From contig NC_008577.1 in the NCBI RefSeq assembly GCF_000203935.1, forward strand, positions 2,604,001 to 2,668,000: DNA of 64,000 bases. Reading direction: 5' to 3'. Below are positions 45,216 through 55,746 of this stretch, piece by piece. The notes beneath the pieces were generated by a model. That model was not told the origin of the DNA and did not search any database. It saw only the letters and a program-made list of their open reading frames with translations. This stretch comes from Shewanella sp. ANA-3. Its GTDB lineage: Bacteria; Pseudomonadota; Gammaproteobacteria; Enterobacterales; Shewanellaceae. The translations under genes and the position numbers were made by a program. Numbering within the stretch: the first letter of the stretch is position 1; each line of letters starts with the position of its first letter.

Positions 45216-48050
45216 ATGCAATCTCGTACCCCACCATTACGACAAGAGTTACAACAAGGCTCCCAAGCGCCGCAAAAGCAGCACGCCATTCCTAAAACCC
45301 GATTGGCTGCACGTCTGTCGGCAATAAGCTTAGCCATGATGGTCGCAGGCTTTAGCACTAGCGCCCTTGCCGTTGGTAAGCTTGAAGGGCAAATTCGCGA
45401 TAATGTCAGTCAACAACCCCTTGCTGGCGCGACCGTCACCTTAAAAGAGCTCAACCTGAGTCAACAGGCAGGCCGCGATGGCCGCTTCTTCTTTGTCGGC
45501 GTGCAAGATGGCGATTACACCTTAGTAGTCAACTACCTCGGTGCTATGCCGCTGGAACATAGCGTTAGCATTCGCGATAAACAAACCACGCTGCAAGATA
45601 TCAACTTAAGCAGCCAAGATGTCGAGCATATTCGTGTCGTCGGCCAACAAGGCGCATTAAGTAAATCCATGAACCGCCAACGCGGCGCCGACAATGTACT
45701 GAGTGTGGTCAGCGCCGATGTGCTGGGGAATTTCCCCGACAGCAATATCAGTGAGTCGCTGCAGCGGGTGCCAGGGCTATCTATCGAGCGAGATCAGGGC
45801 GAAGGTCGTTTTGTGCGTGTACGCGGTATGGCGCCGGACTATAACTCAGTGTCGATGAACGGCACGCGCTTGCCGTCACCCGAGAGCGATCGCCGTGCGG
45901 TTGCCCTCGATGTAGTGCCATCGGATCTCTTGCAGTCGGTAGAAGTGAGTAAAACTCTAACGCCGGATATGGATGCCGATGCACTGGGTGGCGCCATTGA
46001 GGTTAAAAGTCTGTCGGCCTTCGATCGCGATGATACTTATCTCAACCTCAACGCCGAGGCGAGCCAAGATACCTTAACCGACAATACCAATCCCAAACTC
46101 GCCGCCAGCTACAGCGATATCTTTGCCGACAAGCTAGGGGTAGCCATAGGTGCCAGTTGGTATAACCGCGACTTTGGCTCAGATAACGTCGAAACCGGCG
46201 GTAAATGGGAATTTGCCGGGGATAACGGCTTGGAAGATGCGGCGCTTGAATCCATCGACGCGCGGGATTATGAAATCAATCGGGAACGTTTAGGCATAGG
46301 CGTGAACTTCGATTATCGCCCAAGTGATGATACCGATCTGTATCTGCGCACCCTTTACAGTGAGTTTGATGATACCGAAACCCGTAACAGCGCCAAAACT
46401 AAGTGGAAATCGCCGCAGCAAGCCAATGCCCTCAGCCAAGGCAAAACCACTCGCTCGCTAAAATCACGCACCGAGAACCAGAACATCACCTCCTTTGTAC
46501 TGGGCGGTCAAACCCGCTTCGAACGCTGGACCTTCGACTATCAAGCGAGCCACAGCACCGCCAGCGCCGAAAAACCGCGGGATATCGCTGGCGCCGACTT
46601 TGTCGCCAAGATTGATAACACGGGCTTTAGCAATACCAAACAGCCACAGATTATCGCCCCCGAAGACTACTTTCAAAACGCTAACTTTGAGCTAGATGAG
46701 ATTGAAATTGCCGCCTCCAAGGCCGAAGACACCATCAACAGTGGCCAACTGGATCTCACCCGCCAGTTAACCCTCGCGGATTACAGTGTCGAGCTAAAAA
46801 CCGGGGTCAAGCTGAGTCGCCGCGATAAATCCAATCGCGAAGATATCTGGATCTACAGCGACTTAGGCGATCAAGGCGTGAGCGATGACGATTTGCTATT
46901 GAGTCAGTATGCGGGCAATGAGCTTGACTATGACCTCGGTCGCTTTGGCAGCGGGATCAATGCTGCGCCGTTATGGCAGCTTATCGATAGCCTCGATGCC
47001 GACAGCAATCGCGATGATATCGAGTCCACCATTAACGATTTTGATATCAGCGAAGATATCAACGCCGCCTACCTGATGGGCCACATCGATATCGATAAAC
47101 TGCGTATCTTAACTGGGCTGCGTTTCGAGCAAAATCAATGGGATTCCAGTGGCTATGGTTATGATGGTGCCAAGGGCGAATTTATCGACATCAAGCACTC
47201 CCGCGATGAGGATCATTGGCTGCCCGCACTGCACCTCACTTACCGCTATAGCGACAATACCGTGCTGCGCGCTGCCTGGACCAACACCTTAGTCCGCCCG
47301 ACGTTCGGCCAATTAGCGCCGGGATATTTGCTCGAAGAGGATGATGGCGATATCGATTTAACCTTTGGCAATCCACAGCTGAAGTCGCTCGAATCGATGA
47401 ATTTTGACTTAAGCCTAGAGCACTACTTCGGCAATATCGGCTTAATTTCGGCGGGGTTGTTTTACAAAGATATCGACAACTTTATTTATCAGGCGGATTT
47501 AGCTGGCCGTGGCGATTATGTGGATGCCCATAGCGCCGTGACCTTCGTCAATGGCGACAGCGCCGACATCTACGGCGTGGAACTCAGCTATGTGCAAGAG
47601 TTTAACTTTTTGCCCGAGCCCTTTAATGCACTGGTGCTCAACTCTAACCTTACCTACACGGATTCCAGCGCCAAGATCAGTTGGCTGGAGGATGGCCAGT
47701 TACTGAGCCGCGATATTCCGATGCCAAGTCAATCGGATCTCACCGCTAACCTATCACTTGGCTATGAAAACAGTTACGCCAGTGTCTGGTTATCGGCGGC
47801 CTATAAATCCGAATATTTACAGGAAGTCACTGAGCTCAGTGATGAGCGCTACGATCTCTATCAAGACAATCACTTGCAGTGGGATTTTGTCGCCAAGGCC
47901 CATTTAACCAGCAATTTAACCTTGTATTTCAAAGGGGTGAATCTGACCGACGAGCCCTACTACAGCTACACGGGTGACAGTGCTTACAACGCCCAATACG
48001 AAGCCTATGGCCGCACTTTCCAGTTAGGCGTGCAGTACACCAACTATTAA
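45216..48050 (+). CDS. TonB-dependent outer membrane receptor next to phytase
   Basis: 944 residues. The ATG follows CGGAACTCAAG. An extended basic N terminus precedes a signal peptide (hydrophobic near residues 32-48, cleavage near ALA-VG). Then come a carboxypeptidase-regulatory-like beta domain (about 52-125), a plug domain (about 145-250, with QRVPGLSIERDQGEG) and a 22-strand barrel ending in the usual aromatic residue (QLGVQYTNY). Seven bases separate its stop from the phytase frame, so both are in one transcript behind a Pho box. It probably imports phytate, inositol phosphates or metal complexes set free by the enzyme. Confidence 0.92.
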   Translation: MQSRTPPLRQELQQGSQAPQKQHAIPKTRLAARLSAISLAMMVAGFSTSALAVGKLEGQIRDNVSQQPLAGATVTLKELNLSQQAGRDGRFFFVGVQDGDYTLVVNYLGAMPLEHSVSIRDKQTTLQDINLSSQDVEHIRVVGQQGALSKSMNRQRGADNVLSVVSADVLGNFPDSNISESLQRVPGLSIERDQGEGRFVRVRGMAPDYNSVSMNGTRLPSPESDRRAVALDVVPSDLLQSVEVSKTLTPDMDADALGGAIEVKSLSAFDRDDTYLNLNAEASQDTLTDNTNPKLAASYSDIFADKLGVAIGASWYNRDFGSDNVETGGKWEFAGDNGLEDAALESIDARDYEINRERLGIGVNFDYRPSDDTDLYLRTLYSEFDDTETRNSAKTKWKSPQQANALSQGKTTRSLKSRTENQNITSFVLGGQTRFERWTFDYQASHSTASAEKPRDIAGADFVAKIDNTGFSNTKQPQIIAPEDYFQNANFELDEIEIAASKAEDTINSGQLDLTRQLTLADYSVELKTGVKLSRRDKSNREDIWIYSDLGDQGVSDDDLLLSQYAGNELDYDLGRFGSGINAAPLWQLIDSLDADSNRDDIESTINDFDISEDINAAYLMGHIDIDKLRILTGLRFEQNQWDSSGYGYDGAKGEFIDIKHSRDEDHWLPALHLTYRYSDNTVLRAAWTNTLVRPTFGQLAPGYLLEEDDGDIDLTFGNPQLKSLESMNFDLSLEHYFGNIGLISAGLFYKDIDNFIYQADLAGRGDYVDAHSAVTFVNGDSADIYGVELSYVQEFNFLPEPFNALVLNSNLTYTDSSAKISWLEDGQLLSRDIPMPSQSDLTANLSLGYENSYASVWLSAAYKSEYLQEVTELSDERYDLYQDNHLQWDFVAKAHLTSNLTLYFKGVNLTDEPYYSYTGDSAYNAQYEAYGRTFQLGVQYTNY

Positions 48051-48075
48051 TCACCTATTGAATAAGAACAAAGAT

Positions 48076-50037
48076 ATGACAACAGCATTTACTAAAATTA
48101 GTGCCATAGCCGTTAGCTTAGCAGGCCTTATCAGTGCGCCCTTGAGCGCATTCGCTCAACCAATCACAGCCCCAGCCCACAAAGGCAGCCAAGCCCAAGC
48201 CTTGCTGTTTACCAAGGATAACAACGCAATAATCCCTGCCGTCGATTGGCTTTGGGTCAGTGAAAGAAATGGTTTGATGCTACAAAGCATGCCAAGCGCG
48301 GATAAAACGTCGCTACCCGCCGCCAAAACCTTAGTCAAAGGCGAGTTTGAGCTGTTGGCCTTTAGCGATCCCTATGCCCTAACGCTCGATCGCCGTGCCG
48401 ATCGCATTCGCCCTATCATGATCAAACAGATAGAAGGCAAAGTCGCGACCAATGTATTGCCACTGTTGCCGATGGCATCGTTTGAAATCAATTGGATCTG
48501 TATTCAGCCAAGGCCGCAGGATGGCAATATCTACGCTTGGTTTGGCGGCGAAGACGGTTATAGCGAGCAATGGCTGTTAGGCGATGCAGGGCACTTTATG
48601 CCGAAAAAAATGCGCAGTCAGGCGATTCCCGTCAACAGCACCAGCTGCGCCATCGATGGCGACAAACTGTTAGTCAGTGAGCCCGAATCCGGTGTTTGGC
48701 AATTTGATGCCAGCCCCTTCGCCGACAATAGCGCTAAGTTGGTTCTCGCTGCGCTCAATAATGATATCGCGGGCATGCAAGTCATCGATGGCAAGTTATT
48801 GCTAAGCGATAAAAAAGGCGTCCTGACCTTAGATCAACAACCGATTGCAAACTACCACTTGGGTAAAGTGCAAGGGCTAAGCGGTTATCGCAGCGGCGGT
48901 AATATTAGCAACATTAAAGACAATCACACCACCCTTCAGCTCTCGCTTTATGATGATAAAACCGATCAATATTGGTTTACCGAGGCATCATTATCCGCAG
49001 CTAGCATTGAACCTAACGCAAAAGAAACTCAAAAGGAGATTGTCGAAATTCCCGCTTGGGTTGAAAGCGCTCCTTCCGATAGACCCGGCGATACCATGGA
49101 CGATCCGGCGATTTGGGTGCATCCAACTGAACCGGAAAAAAGCCTAGTGCTTGGCACTAACAAACGTTGGGGGCTATTGAGTTTTAATATGCATGGCGAG
49201 CAGGTTCAAGCCCTACCATCGGGGCGCATCAATAACGTCGATTTGCGCCAGCAAGTGATGCTGGGTGGTAAAAAACGCGATATCGCCGTGGCCACCTTAA
49301 GGGATAACGACAGTCTCGCCTTCTATGAAATCGATGCTCATGGCAAGTTAAGCGAGTATCCCAATCAAGCCACCAATATGGTGGATATTTATGGCATGTG
49401 CCTGTACCAAGATGCTAACAACTTGTATGTATTCGCCAATGAAAAGTCCGGCCGCATCGCCCAATACCGCGTCGATTGGCAAACAAATGGCCCAAGCATC
49501 AAGCTGGTGCGCGATATCCATACCCCAAGCCAAGTCGAAGGCTGTGTGGTCGATGAGGCTCAGCACGCGCTGTTTATCGGTGAAGAAGATAAAGGCATTT
49601 GGCGCTTTAATGCCAAGGCCAATGGCGGTACCCAAGGTGAACTCATCATTAAAGCCGAGGGCGACTTAGTCCCCGATGTTGAAGGCATTTCACTCTATCA
49701 AGGCGCCAATATTCACGGTAAAAAGCAGGATCTGCTGGTGGTGTCGAGTCAAGGCGACAACAGTTACTTGCTGTATCAGGCACAGTCGCCTTATGCCCAA
49801 TTAGGTAAGTTCCGTATTGGAGTCAACCTTAACGGCATGGAAAATGGCCGCGAAACCAGTATCGATGGCAGTAGCGAAACCGATGGCTTGGCCGTGACTC
49901 ACTTAAGCGTTGGAACCGGAGCTTGGCAACAGGGAATGCTGGTGGTACAGGATGGACACAATCATTTACCCGATAATAATCAATCTTTTAAATGGCTGCC
50001 TTGGCGCAATATTATCGAGGAATTATCGCTTAACTGA
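48076..50037 (+). CDS. Beta-propeller phytase with extra N-terminal propeller-like domain
   Basis: 653 residues from ATG 48076; a TTG at 48058 is the alternative. The signal peptide (AISLAGLISAPLSAFA) directs export. The C-terminal part from about residue 335 matches beta-propeller 3-phytases: DTMDDPAIWVHP, NEKSGRIAQYRV, IGEEDKGIWRF, DVEGISLY and QDGHN supply Ca and phosphate ligands. The first half looks like a second, incomplete propeller, as in tandem-domain phytases. It removes phosphates from phytate in a Ca-dependent way. Follows the TonB receptor gene and shares its Pho-box promoter. Confidence 0.9.
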   Translation: MTTAFTKISAIAVSLAGLISAPLSAFAQPITAPAHKGSQAQALLFTKDNNAIIPAVDWLWVSERNGLMLQSMPSADKTSLPAAKTLVKGEFELLAFSDPYALTLDRRADRIRPIMIKQIEGKVATNVLPLLPMASFEINWICIQPRPQDGNIYAWFGGEDGYSEQWLLGDAGHFMPKKMRSQAIPVNSTSCAIDGDKLLVSEPESGVWQFDASPFADNSAKLVLAALNNDIAGMQVIDGKLLLSDKKGVLTLDQQPIANYHLGKVQGLSGYRSGGNISNIKDNHTTLQLSLYDDKTDQYWFTEASLSAASIEPNAKETQKEIVEIPAWVESAPSDRPGDTMDDPAIWVHPTEPEKSLVLGTNKRWGLLSFNMHGEQVQALPSGRINNVDLRQQVMLGGKKRDIAVATLRDNDSLAFYEIDAHGKLSEYPNQATNMVDIYGMCLYQDANNLYVFANEKSGRIAQYRVDWQTNGPSIKLVRDIHTPSQVEGCVVDEAQHALFIGEEDKGIWRFNAKANGGTQGELIIKAEGDLVPDVEGISLYQGANIHGKKQDLLVVSSQGDNSYLLYQAQSPYAQLGKFRIGVNLNGMENGRETSIDGSSETDGLAVTHLSVGTGAWQQGMLVVQDGHNHLPDNNQSFKWLPWRNIIEELSLN

Positions 50038-50082
50038 GTATTGAGCCAGTTGAAAGCTGCATGATCTGGCGAGAGGAATGAT

Positions 50083-50112
50083 AACCGAGTCCGAGTGGCT
50101 CGGTTTATTTTT
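50083..50112 (+). terminator. Terminator of the phytase operon
   Basis: AACCGAG (50083-50089) and CTCGGTT (50099-50105) form a 7-bp stem with a 9-base loop, followed by TATTTTT. It lies 46 bp after the phytase stop. Confidence 0.8.
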
Positions 50113-50269
50113 GCCTTGAACCTTTTTGCTTGAAACTCGCATCTTGAGTCTGAAATCGCTATACTCCGCGCCCAAATCATTTGGCCAATAACTAGCTCGA
50201 TATTGCAATACTGTTTGCGGTTGCCAGCTTTTTAAGCCGTTATTAACGACTTTTTCCTAGGACATACCC

Positions 50270-51862
50270 TTGATCTCTACCGCAAATATCACCATGCAAT
50301 TCGGCCCAGAGCCATTATTTGAAAATATCTCGGCAAAATTTGGCAACGGCAACCGTTATGGTTTGATTGGCGCAAACGGCTGCGGCAAATCGACTTTTAT
50401 GAAGATCTTAAGTGGCGCCCTCGCCCCAACCTCGGGCAACGTGTCGATCACGCCGGGCTTAAAGGTCGGCACCCTAAGCCAAGATCAATTCGCCTTCGAG
50501 CAATACACGGTTATCGATGCGGTGATCATGGGCGATACCCAGCTGTGGAAAATCAAGCAAGAGCGTGACGCGATTTATGCCAAACCCGATATGACCGAAG
50601 AAGACGGCATGCGTGTGGGCGATCTTGAGAGTGAATTTGCCGAGATGGACGGCTACAGCGCCGAGAGCCGCGCGGGCGAAATTCTGATTGAAGCCGGTAT
50701 CGAAGAATCCTTCCACTATGGCCCAATGTCACAGGTCGCCCCCGGTTGGAAACTGCGCGTGCTGTTAGCCCAAGCACTGTTTGCGAACCCCGATATATTG
50801 CTGCTCGACGAGCCCACCAACAACTTGGATATTCACACCATCAGTTGGCTCGAAACTGAGCTGAATAAGCGCAAATGCACCATGATCATTATTTCCCACG
50901 ACAGACACTTCTTAAATGCTGTCTGTACCCATATGGCGGATATCGATTACGGTGAGCTGCGGATTTACCCTGGCAACTACGAATACTTCCTTGAGCAATC
51001 GGCGCTGCAGCGCGAACAATTGCTGTCGAGCAACGCCAAAAAGAGCGCTGAAATTGAAGAGCTGCAAGACTTCGTTAACCGATTCGGTGCTAACGCCTCT
51101 AAGGCAAAACTCGCCAGTTCACGCGCCAAGCGCATGGACAAAATTAAGTTGGATGAAGTCAAATCCTCCAGCCGTATCGCGCCGTCAATCCGCTTCGCGC
51201 CAGGCAAGAAGATGCACCGTCAGGCATTGGTGCTTGAGAACCTCGCCCACGGTTTTGACGGCGAATTGCTATTCGAAGGCGGCGATTTAATCCTCGAAGC
51301 CGGCGCAAAGCTTGCGATTATCGGTGAGAACGGTGTCGGCAAAACGACCTTATTACGCTGTTTAGTCAATGAGTTAATCCATAATCAAGGCGTGATTAAG
51401 TGGTCTGAAAACGCTTCCATTGGTTACTGCCCACAGGACAGCACCAGCGATTTTGATAATGATTTGACTATTATTGAATGGATGGACCAATGGCGTCAGC
51501 CAAAACACAACGATTTGATGGTGCGTGCCATGTTAGGTCGTTTGCTGTTTACCGAAGATGATGCCAACAAAAAAGCCAAAAACTGCTCAGGTGGTGAGAA
51601 AAACCGTTTAATTTTCGGCAAGTTAATGATGCAAGATATCAACGTCATCATTATGGACGAACCGACCAACCATATGGATATGGAAGCGATTGAATCCTTA
51701 AATAATGCCCTCAAAGATTTTGAAGGCACATTGATTTTCGTTAGCCACGACCGCGAATTTGTGTCCTCGTTAGCAACCCGCATTATCGATATTCGCGATA
51801 GAAAATTAGTCAACTTCCAAGGGACCTTTGATGAGTATTTGGCAAACCTTGCCAGTGCCTAA
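50270..51862 (+). CDS. ybiT: ABC-F ATPase of the YbiT type
   Basis: 530 residues beginning with TTG at 50270, the position where E. coli YbiT starts (LVSSNVTMQF there, [10 protein letters not shown] here); E. coli YbiT is also 530 residues. Two ABC domains: Walker [10 protein letters not shown] (about 38) and GENGVGKTT (about 352), signature VAPGWKLR and CSGGEKNR, and Walker [12 protein letters not shown] and [11 protein letters not shown], joined by the ABC-F linker near residues 245-300 rich in Arg and Lys. The family has no membrane domain and acts on ribosomes to relieve stalled or resistant translation. Precise role of YbiT is not known. Confidence 0.97.
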   Translation: MISTANITMQFGPEPLFENISAKFGNGNRYGLIGANGCGKSTFMKILSGALAPTSGNVSITPGLKVGTLSQDQFAFEQYTVIDAVIMGDTQLWKIKQERDAIYAKPDMTEEDGMRVGDLESEFAEMDGYSAESRAGEILIEAGIEESFHYGPMSQVAPGWKLRVLLAQALFANPDILLLDEPTNNLDIHTISWLETELNKRKCTMIIISHDRHFLNAVCTHMADIDYGELRIYPGNYEYFLEQSALQREQLLSSNAKKSAEIEELQDFVNRFGANASKAKLASSRAKRMDKIKLDEVKSSSRIAPSIRFAPGKKMHRQALVLENLAHGFDGELLFEGGDLILEAGAKLAIIGENGVGKTTLLRCLVNELIHNQGVIKWSENASIGYCPQDSTSDFDNDLTIIEWMDQWRQPKHNDLMVRAMLGRLLFTEDDANKKAKNCSGGEKNRLIFGKLMMQDINVIIMDEPTNHMDMEAIESLNNALKDFEGTLIFVSHDREFVSSLATRIIDIRDRKLVNFQGTFDEYLANLASA

Positions 51863-51932
51863 TCGCCAACGGCTTTTGCAAAAGCGCTTTTGATAAACGC
51901 CCTTTTGCTAAAGGACTTCAAAAGACCCAAAG

Positions 51933-51971
51933 AAAAGACGCTTCACTCTACTCGAGCTTAGCGTCTTTTTT
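51933..51971 (+). terminator. Terminator of ybiT
   Basis: AAAAGACGCT (51933-51942) and AGCGTCTTTT (51960-51969) form a 10-bp stem around a 17-base loop, with further T residues. It lies 70 bp after the stop and before the convergent SRPBCC gene. Confidence 0.85.
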
Positions 51972-52019
51972 ATACTCCCCTTTTGTATCAGCCTTTCATA
52001 TACGCAGTGACTGACTGCG

Positions 52020-52469
52020 TTACTCGGTTTTCGCTTCCACCAAAGCCGCTAATTGTTGTAATGACTCCTGCCAGCCTAAATAACACATCTCCTCAGGGAT
52101 AACGGCTGGAATCCCCTCCTGAATGATCTGCAAATTGGTACCGCAGGAAACCTCAGTTAATTCGATAGTCACCTGCATCACACCAGGCAGATTCTCATTA
52201 TCAAACTGGTCAGTATGTCTAATCAGTTGGTTGGGAATAAGCTCGGTATAGACCACCTTAAAGGAGTGACTGTATCCCGTCGCGAATTGGGTAAAGCTCA
52301 TGCTATAGCCCGCCCCAACGGCCAATTCAAACTCATGAATCGTCCCCACAAAGCCGTAAGGTGGTAACCAACGCTCTAACGCCGCTTTATCGGTAAAGGC
52401 TTTGTAGACTAACGCCGCGGGCGCACGCAGCACTCTATGTAACTTCACTGTACCTGTGTTATCCGACAT
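52020..52469 (-). CDS. SRPBCC/AHSA1-type ligand-binding protein
   Basis: 149 residues, soluble. The N terminus (KLHRVLRAPAALVYKAFTDKAALERWLPPYGF) begins like AHA1-homologous SRPBCC proteins, a helix-grip fold with a hydrophobic cavity, and the C-terminal helix closes it (GWQESLQQLAALVEAK). The ATG follows AAGGATAAGGAT. Members bind lipids or hydrophobic ligands, or act as ATPase helpers; no ligand can be named. It reads alone and faces ybiT tail to tail. Confidence 0.85.
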   Translation of the reverse strand: MSDNTGTVKLHRVLRAPAALVYKAFTDKAALERWLPPYGFVGTIHEFELAVGAGYSMSFTQFATGYSHSFKVVYTELIPNQLIRHTDQFDNENLPGVMQVTIELTEVSCGTNLQIIQEGIPAVIPEEMCYLGWQESLQQLAALVEAKTE

Positions 52470-52567
52470 ATCCTTATCCTTCCAATTGCTTATGGGCCAA
52501 TGATGTTCTTAAAGATAGCGCAAGAATCCCATTCGTTATCACCTGCGCGAGAATATTAAGTATCCCC

Positions 52568-53662
52568 TCAGCTTGAGATGGTTGGCTCGACGCGGCGATG
52601 CTTAAACTGCATTAAGTGCAATGATTTAGCATCAGAGTCTGATTGCTGCTGGGCAATATCCAGCCGTTCTGCGGCGCGAGTAAATGCCAGATTTGTGTTA
52701 TGCGTGGTTTGACTGATTTGCCCTTTATATTGAGCGATTAAGCTCAAAAGTCCTGACTCATTCACCACATTTTTAGGCAACGGCGTTTTAAAGCTCGCCT
52801 CATCGCTAAAAACAACAACCGAATGGAGTCCCTCCACTAACCCTAAGCAGTGGGCAACGGCTAAGCAATGTTTATAGTTTTGATGGAGAGGATTTTTAAA
52901 GCGGGTTTGTTTAGTAAAAATTTTTTGCGTCCACAGGGCCTGCTTCTCTCCCCCAAATATCCAGCCGGAGTAATTTTTAACTTCAATAACGAACACGCCA
53001 AAATGGGTCAATAAAACTAAATCCACCTCTGTCAAAGCAGACGTACCTTCAGTTATCTCATCCATAGGTAAAATTAAATTGCGATAAAGTCGGAAGTCCT
53101 CATCTTTGAATCCCTGTTTCAGTAACTTAGCGACCCGCTTTTCACCCTGTTGACCTAACCTTTCTGCTCGGTATTGCCTAAGTGTCGGACGAAATAGCAA
53201 GGAGACTATCGCAGACACAAGTATAAAAATCAGAATCGACAACGACTCGAGTACTGAAGAGATGGGCGAAATCGTGCTTTGAGCGGGCGTAGGTTTAGCT
53301 GTTACCACGGTTAGCTGATTGGGGTTCTGCGGCTTGTCTTGGCGAGCCGTAGTTGGCATTGCAGGCTGCTTTACCGTGGATTTAACACCGTTGGCGACGG
53401 GTTGCTGGCAACGCGCATCGAATCTTGCCTTAAGCTCTTGATAACGCGGCGTGGTTGGATGCCAATCTTGCATCTCACTTTGGATAAGAATACAGATGGC
53501 TTCAGAGTCTTGTTTCTCTAATGCCTTTAGCGAAAAAGGATAAAGGCCTACACCAACGACACTGGCCATTACAGCCAACAACATGCAGAACTTGGCGTTG
53601 TGCCTGATATTCTTTACGCATCCCTTCACCTTGAAATAACTCCTGTTATTGTTTGCTATCAT
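52568..53662 (-). CDS. NERD-domain membrane protein
   Basis: 364 residues. A hydrophobic helix near residues 24-44 and another near 135-155 anchor a cytoplasmic C-terminal domain. That domain is NERD, a nuclease-related fold of the PD-(D/E)xK superfamily: ALTEVDLVLLTHFGVFVIEVKNYSGWIFG carries the Asp and the ExK pair. The loop between the helices is a Pro/Thr/Gln-rich linker. NERD proteins are thought to process DNA or RNA, but biochemical data are scarce. Single gene. Confidence 0.85.
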   Translation of the reverse strand: MIANNNRSYFKVKGCVKNIRHNAKFCMLLAVMASVVGVGLYPFSLKALEKQDSEAICILIQSEMQDWHPTTPRYQELKARFDARCQQPVANGVKSTVKQPAMPTTARQDKPQNPNQLTVVTAKPTPAQSTISPISSVLESLSILIFILVSAIVSLLFRPTLRQYRAERLGQQGEKRVAKLLKQGFKDEDFRLYRNLILPMDEITEGTSALTEVDLVLLTHFGVFVIEVKNYSGWIFGGEKQALWTQKIFTKQTRFKNPLHQNYKHCLAVAHCLGLVEGLHSVVVFSDEASFKTPLPKNVVNESGLLSLIAQYKGQISQTTHNTNLAFTRAAERLDIAQQQSDSDAKSLHLMQFKHRRVEPTISS

Positions 53663-53946
53663 TGCAACGGTTATACGTTACTTGATCTGATTTATTATTT
53701 TCAACCGCCATAAATTGCTATAACGAACTCGAGAGATAATTAGTTAACCCATCTGCGAAATAGATTTCTAATCACAATCAACCAAGACTGGTATTTTTGC
53801 CCGCATTTTCTCTGCCTTGGTTTACACTCTTAAAGCACCCACAAAGCACAACTCAATGAATTGGGTGAATTAAACCTTATGGGGTATTGCATACGCGCCA
53901 GCTGTGCACCAATTTATTCTGTAAATTCTTATCATGGTGATGGTTT

Positions 53947-55578
53947 ATGAGTCTTGAAGAATCCTTAGAACAATTAAAACGTCAGTACTTGCATGCGCTA
54001 CCAGATAAAAAGAAGCAAATCATTACCTTATGGATATCACTACGGAAAAACTGGCAAAGCCATATGCTGTCGGCCGTATACCGTGAGGTGCATAATTTAA
54101 AGGGCTCCTGTGAAACTTTCGGCTTAACCGAAACCAAAGATATCGTCGATAGACTCGAATTACAGCTAAAAAACCTACTGGACGCTCCTGCGCCAGAACT
54201 GCCCGTCATCAAGGGGTTAGACACCCTATTCCATCAACTGCTGCAAAATAATCTACGTAGTGAACCCGCAGCACCCGTGGTGGAAGCGCAAATGCAGCAA
54301 AGCCCCTATAAGCCCACCAAAGCACGGCATGAGTATCGAATTGCGATTGTGGAGGATGACAGTAATGTCGGGGCGATGATCACTAAACAGCTGCATGAGT
54401 TTGGTTTTAATGTGCAGCATTTTTTAAATTTCACCGATTTTCTGGGGATCCAAAATACCTCGCCCTTCGATTTAGTCTTACTCGATCTTATCTTGCCCGA
54501 TTATACCGAGGCCGCTTTATTTACGGCGGCGACTGAATTTGAAAAAAACAACACCCGCGTGTTTGTTCTCTCTTCCCGCGGCGACTTCGAGATGCGACTG
54601 CTGGCGATCCGCGCCAATGTCAGCGAGTATTTTGTCAAACCCGCCGAAACCACGCTACTGGTACGCAAGATCCACCAATGGCTTAAAATGTCAGAAAAAC
54701 AGCCGCTCAAAATTCTGCTAGTGGACGATCAGCAATCCATGGTCGATTATTTTTCCAGCCTACTTCGCAGTCATGGCCTAATGGTAAAAGGCATGACCAA
54801 ACCCGAACAAGTATTGCCGACCCTTGAGCAATTTGAGCCAGACTTGTTTATTTTTGATTTGTATATGCCCGATGTGAATGGTTTAGAGCTGGCAAAAATG
54901 ATCCGCCAATTAGACAAGTACAGCTCGAGTCCGATACTCGTGCTCAGCTCCGACGACACCATGCAGAACAAGGTCAGCATCATTCAGGCGGGATCCGACG
55001 ATTTAATCTCAAAGCAAACCGCGCCGAGTCTGTTTGTGACCCAAGTGATTTCCCGCGCCCAGCGTGGCCATGATATTCGCAGCTCCGCCAGCCGTGATAG
55101 CTTAACCGGGCTGCTCAATCACACTCAGATCCTGGTTGCTGCACGCCGCTGTTATAACCTCGCCAAACGTATCAACTCTTCAGTGTGCATTGCCATGCTG
55201 GATTTAGATCACTTTAAACAAGTAAATGATACCTATGGACATTCTGGCGGCGACAAAGTCCTTTTAGCCTTTGCCCACCTGTTGCAGCAATCTCTACGTC
55301 CTGTGGATTTTATGGGGCGTTACGGTGGCGAGGAATTTATGTTGGTCTTGCCCGATCTACCCGCGCCCTTAGCCATTGCCAAGCTTAATGCCATTCGCGA
55401 GAGCTTTAGTCATATCGTATTTGTTGAAGAAGGCGCTGAATTTAAAGTCACCCTAAGCGGTGGCTTGGCCTTCTCGACCGAATGTAATGAGTTTCAAGAT
55501 TGTTTATTGCTGGCGGATAAAAATCTGTATGAGGCGAAGCGAACTGGACGCAACCGTTTAATCACCACTTTAAAATAA
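53947..55578 (+). CDS. Diguanylate cyclase with HPt and two receiver domains
   Basis: 543 residues, soluble. HPt domain at residues 1-100 (phospho-His in REVHNLKGSCETFG); receiver one at about 120-235 (Asp in LVLLDLILPDY); receiver two at about 255-370 (Asp in LFIFDLYMPDVNG); GGDEF domain at about 385-540 with a proper GGEEF and the RxxD inhibitory site RPVD five residues upstream. It should make c-di-GMP under phosphorelay control. It reads opposite to the chemotaxis operon, its neighbour, and could link taxis signalling to attachment. Its kinase is not in the window for certain. Confidence 0.93.
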   Translation: MSLEESLEQLKRQYLHALPDKKKQIITLWISLRKNWQSHMLSAVYREVHNLKGSCETFGLTETKDIVDRLELQLKNLLDAPAPELPVIKGLDTLFHQLLQNNLRSEPAAPVVEAQMQQSPYKPTKARHEYRIAIVEDDSNVGAMITKQLHEFGFNVQHFLNFTDFLGIQNTSPFDLVLLDLILPDYTEAALFTAATEFEKNNTRVFVLSSRGDFEMRLLAIRANVSEYFVKPAETTLLVRKIHQWLKMSEKQPLKILLVDDQQSMVDYFSSLLRSHGLMVKGMTKPEQVLPTLEQFEPDLFIFDLYMPDVNGLELAKMIRQLDKYSSSPILVLSSDDTMQNKVSIIQAGSDDLISKQTAPSLFVTQVISRAQRGHDIRSSASRDSLTGLLNHTQILVAARRCYNLAKRINSSVCIAMLDLDHFKQVNDTYGHSGGDKVLLAFAHLLQQSLRPVDFMGRYGGEEFMLVLPDLPAPLAIAKLNAIRESFSHIVFVEEGAEFKVTLSGGLAFSTECNEFQDCLLLADKNLYEAKRTGRNRLITTLK

Positions 55579-55746
55579 GCCTCAACGCATCAACGAGTTA
55601 ATCTAAGACAGGACTTTAAAAAGTGACTTATGGCTATCAGTTGCATAAATGACGAAACTGATGCATACAAATAAGACTGTTACGAGGAATGACAAAATAG
55701 CGCGTGATTTGCCATTGATAAGACCAAAACCTATTTATAAGCGCTT

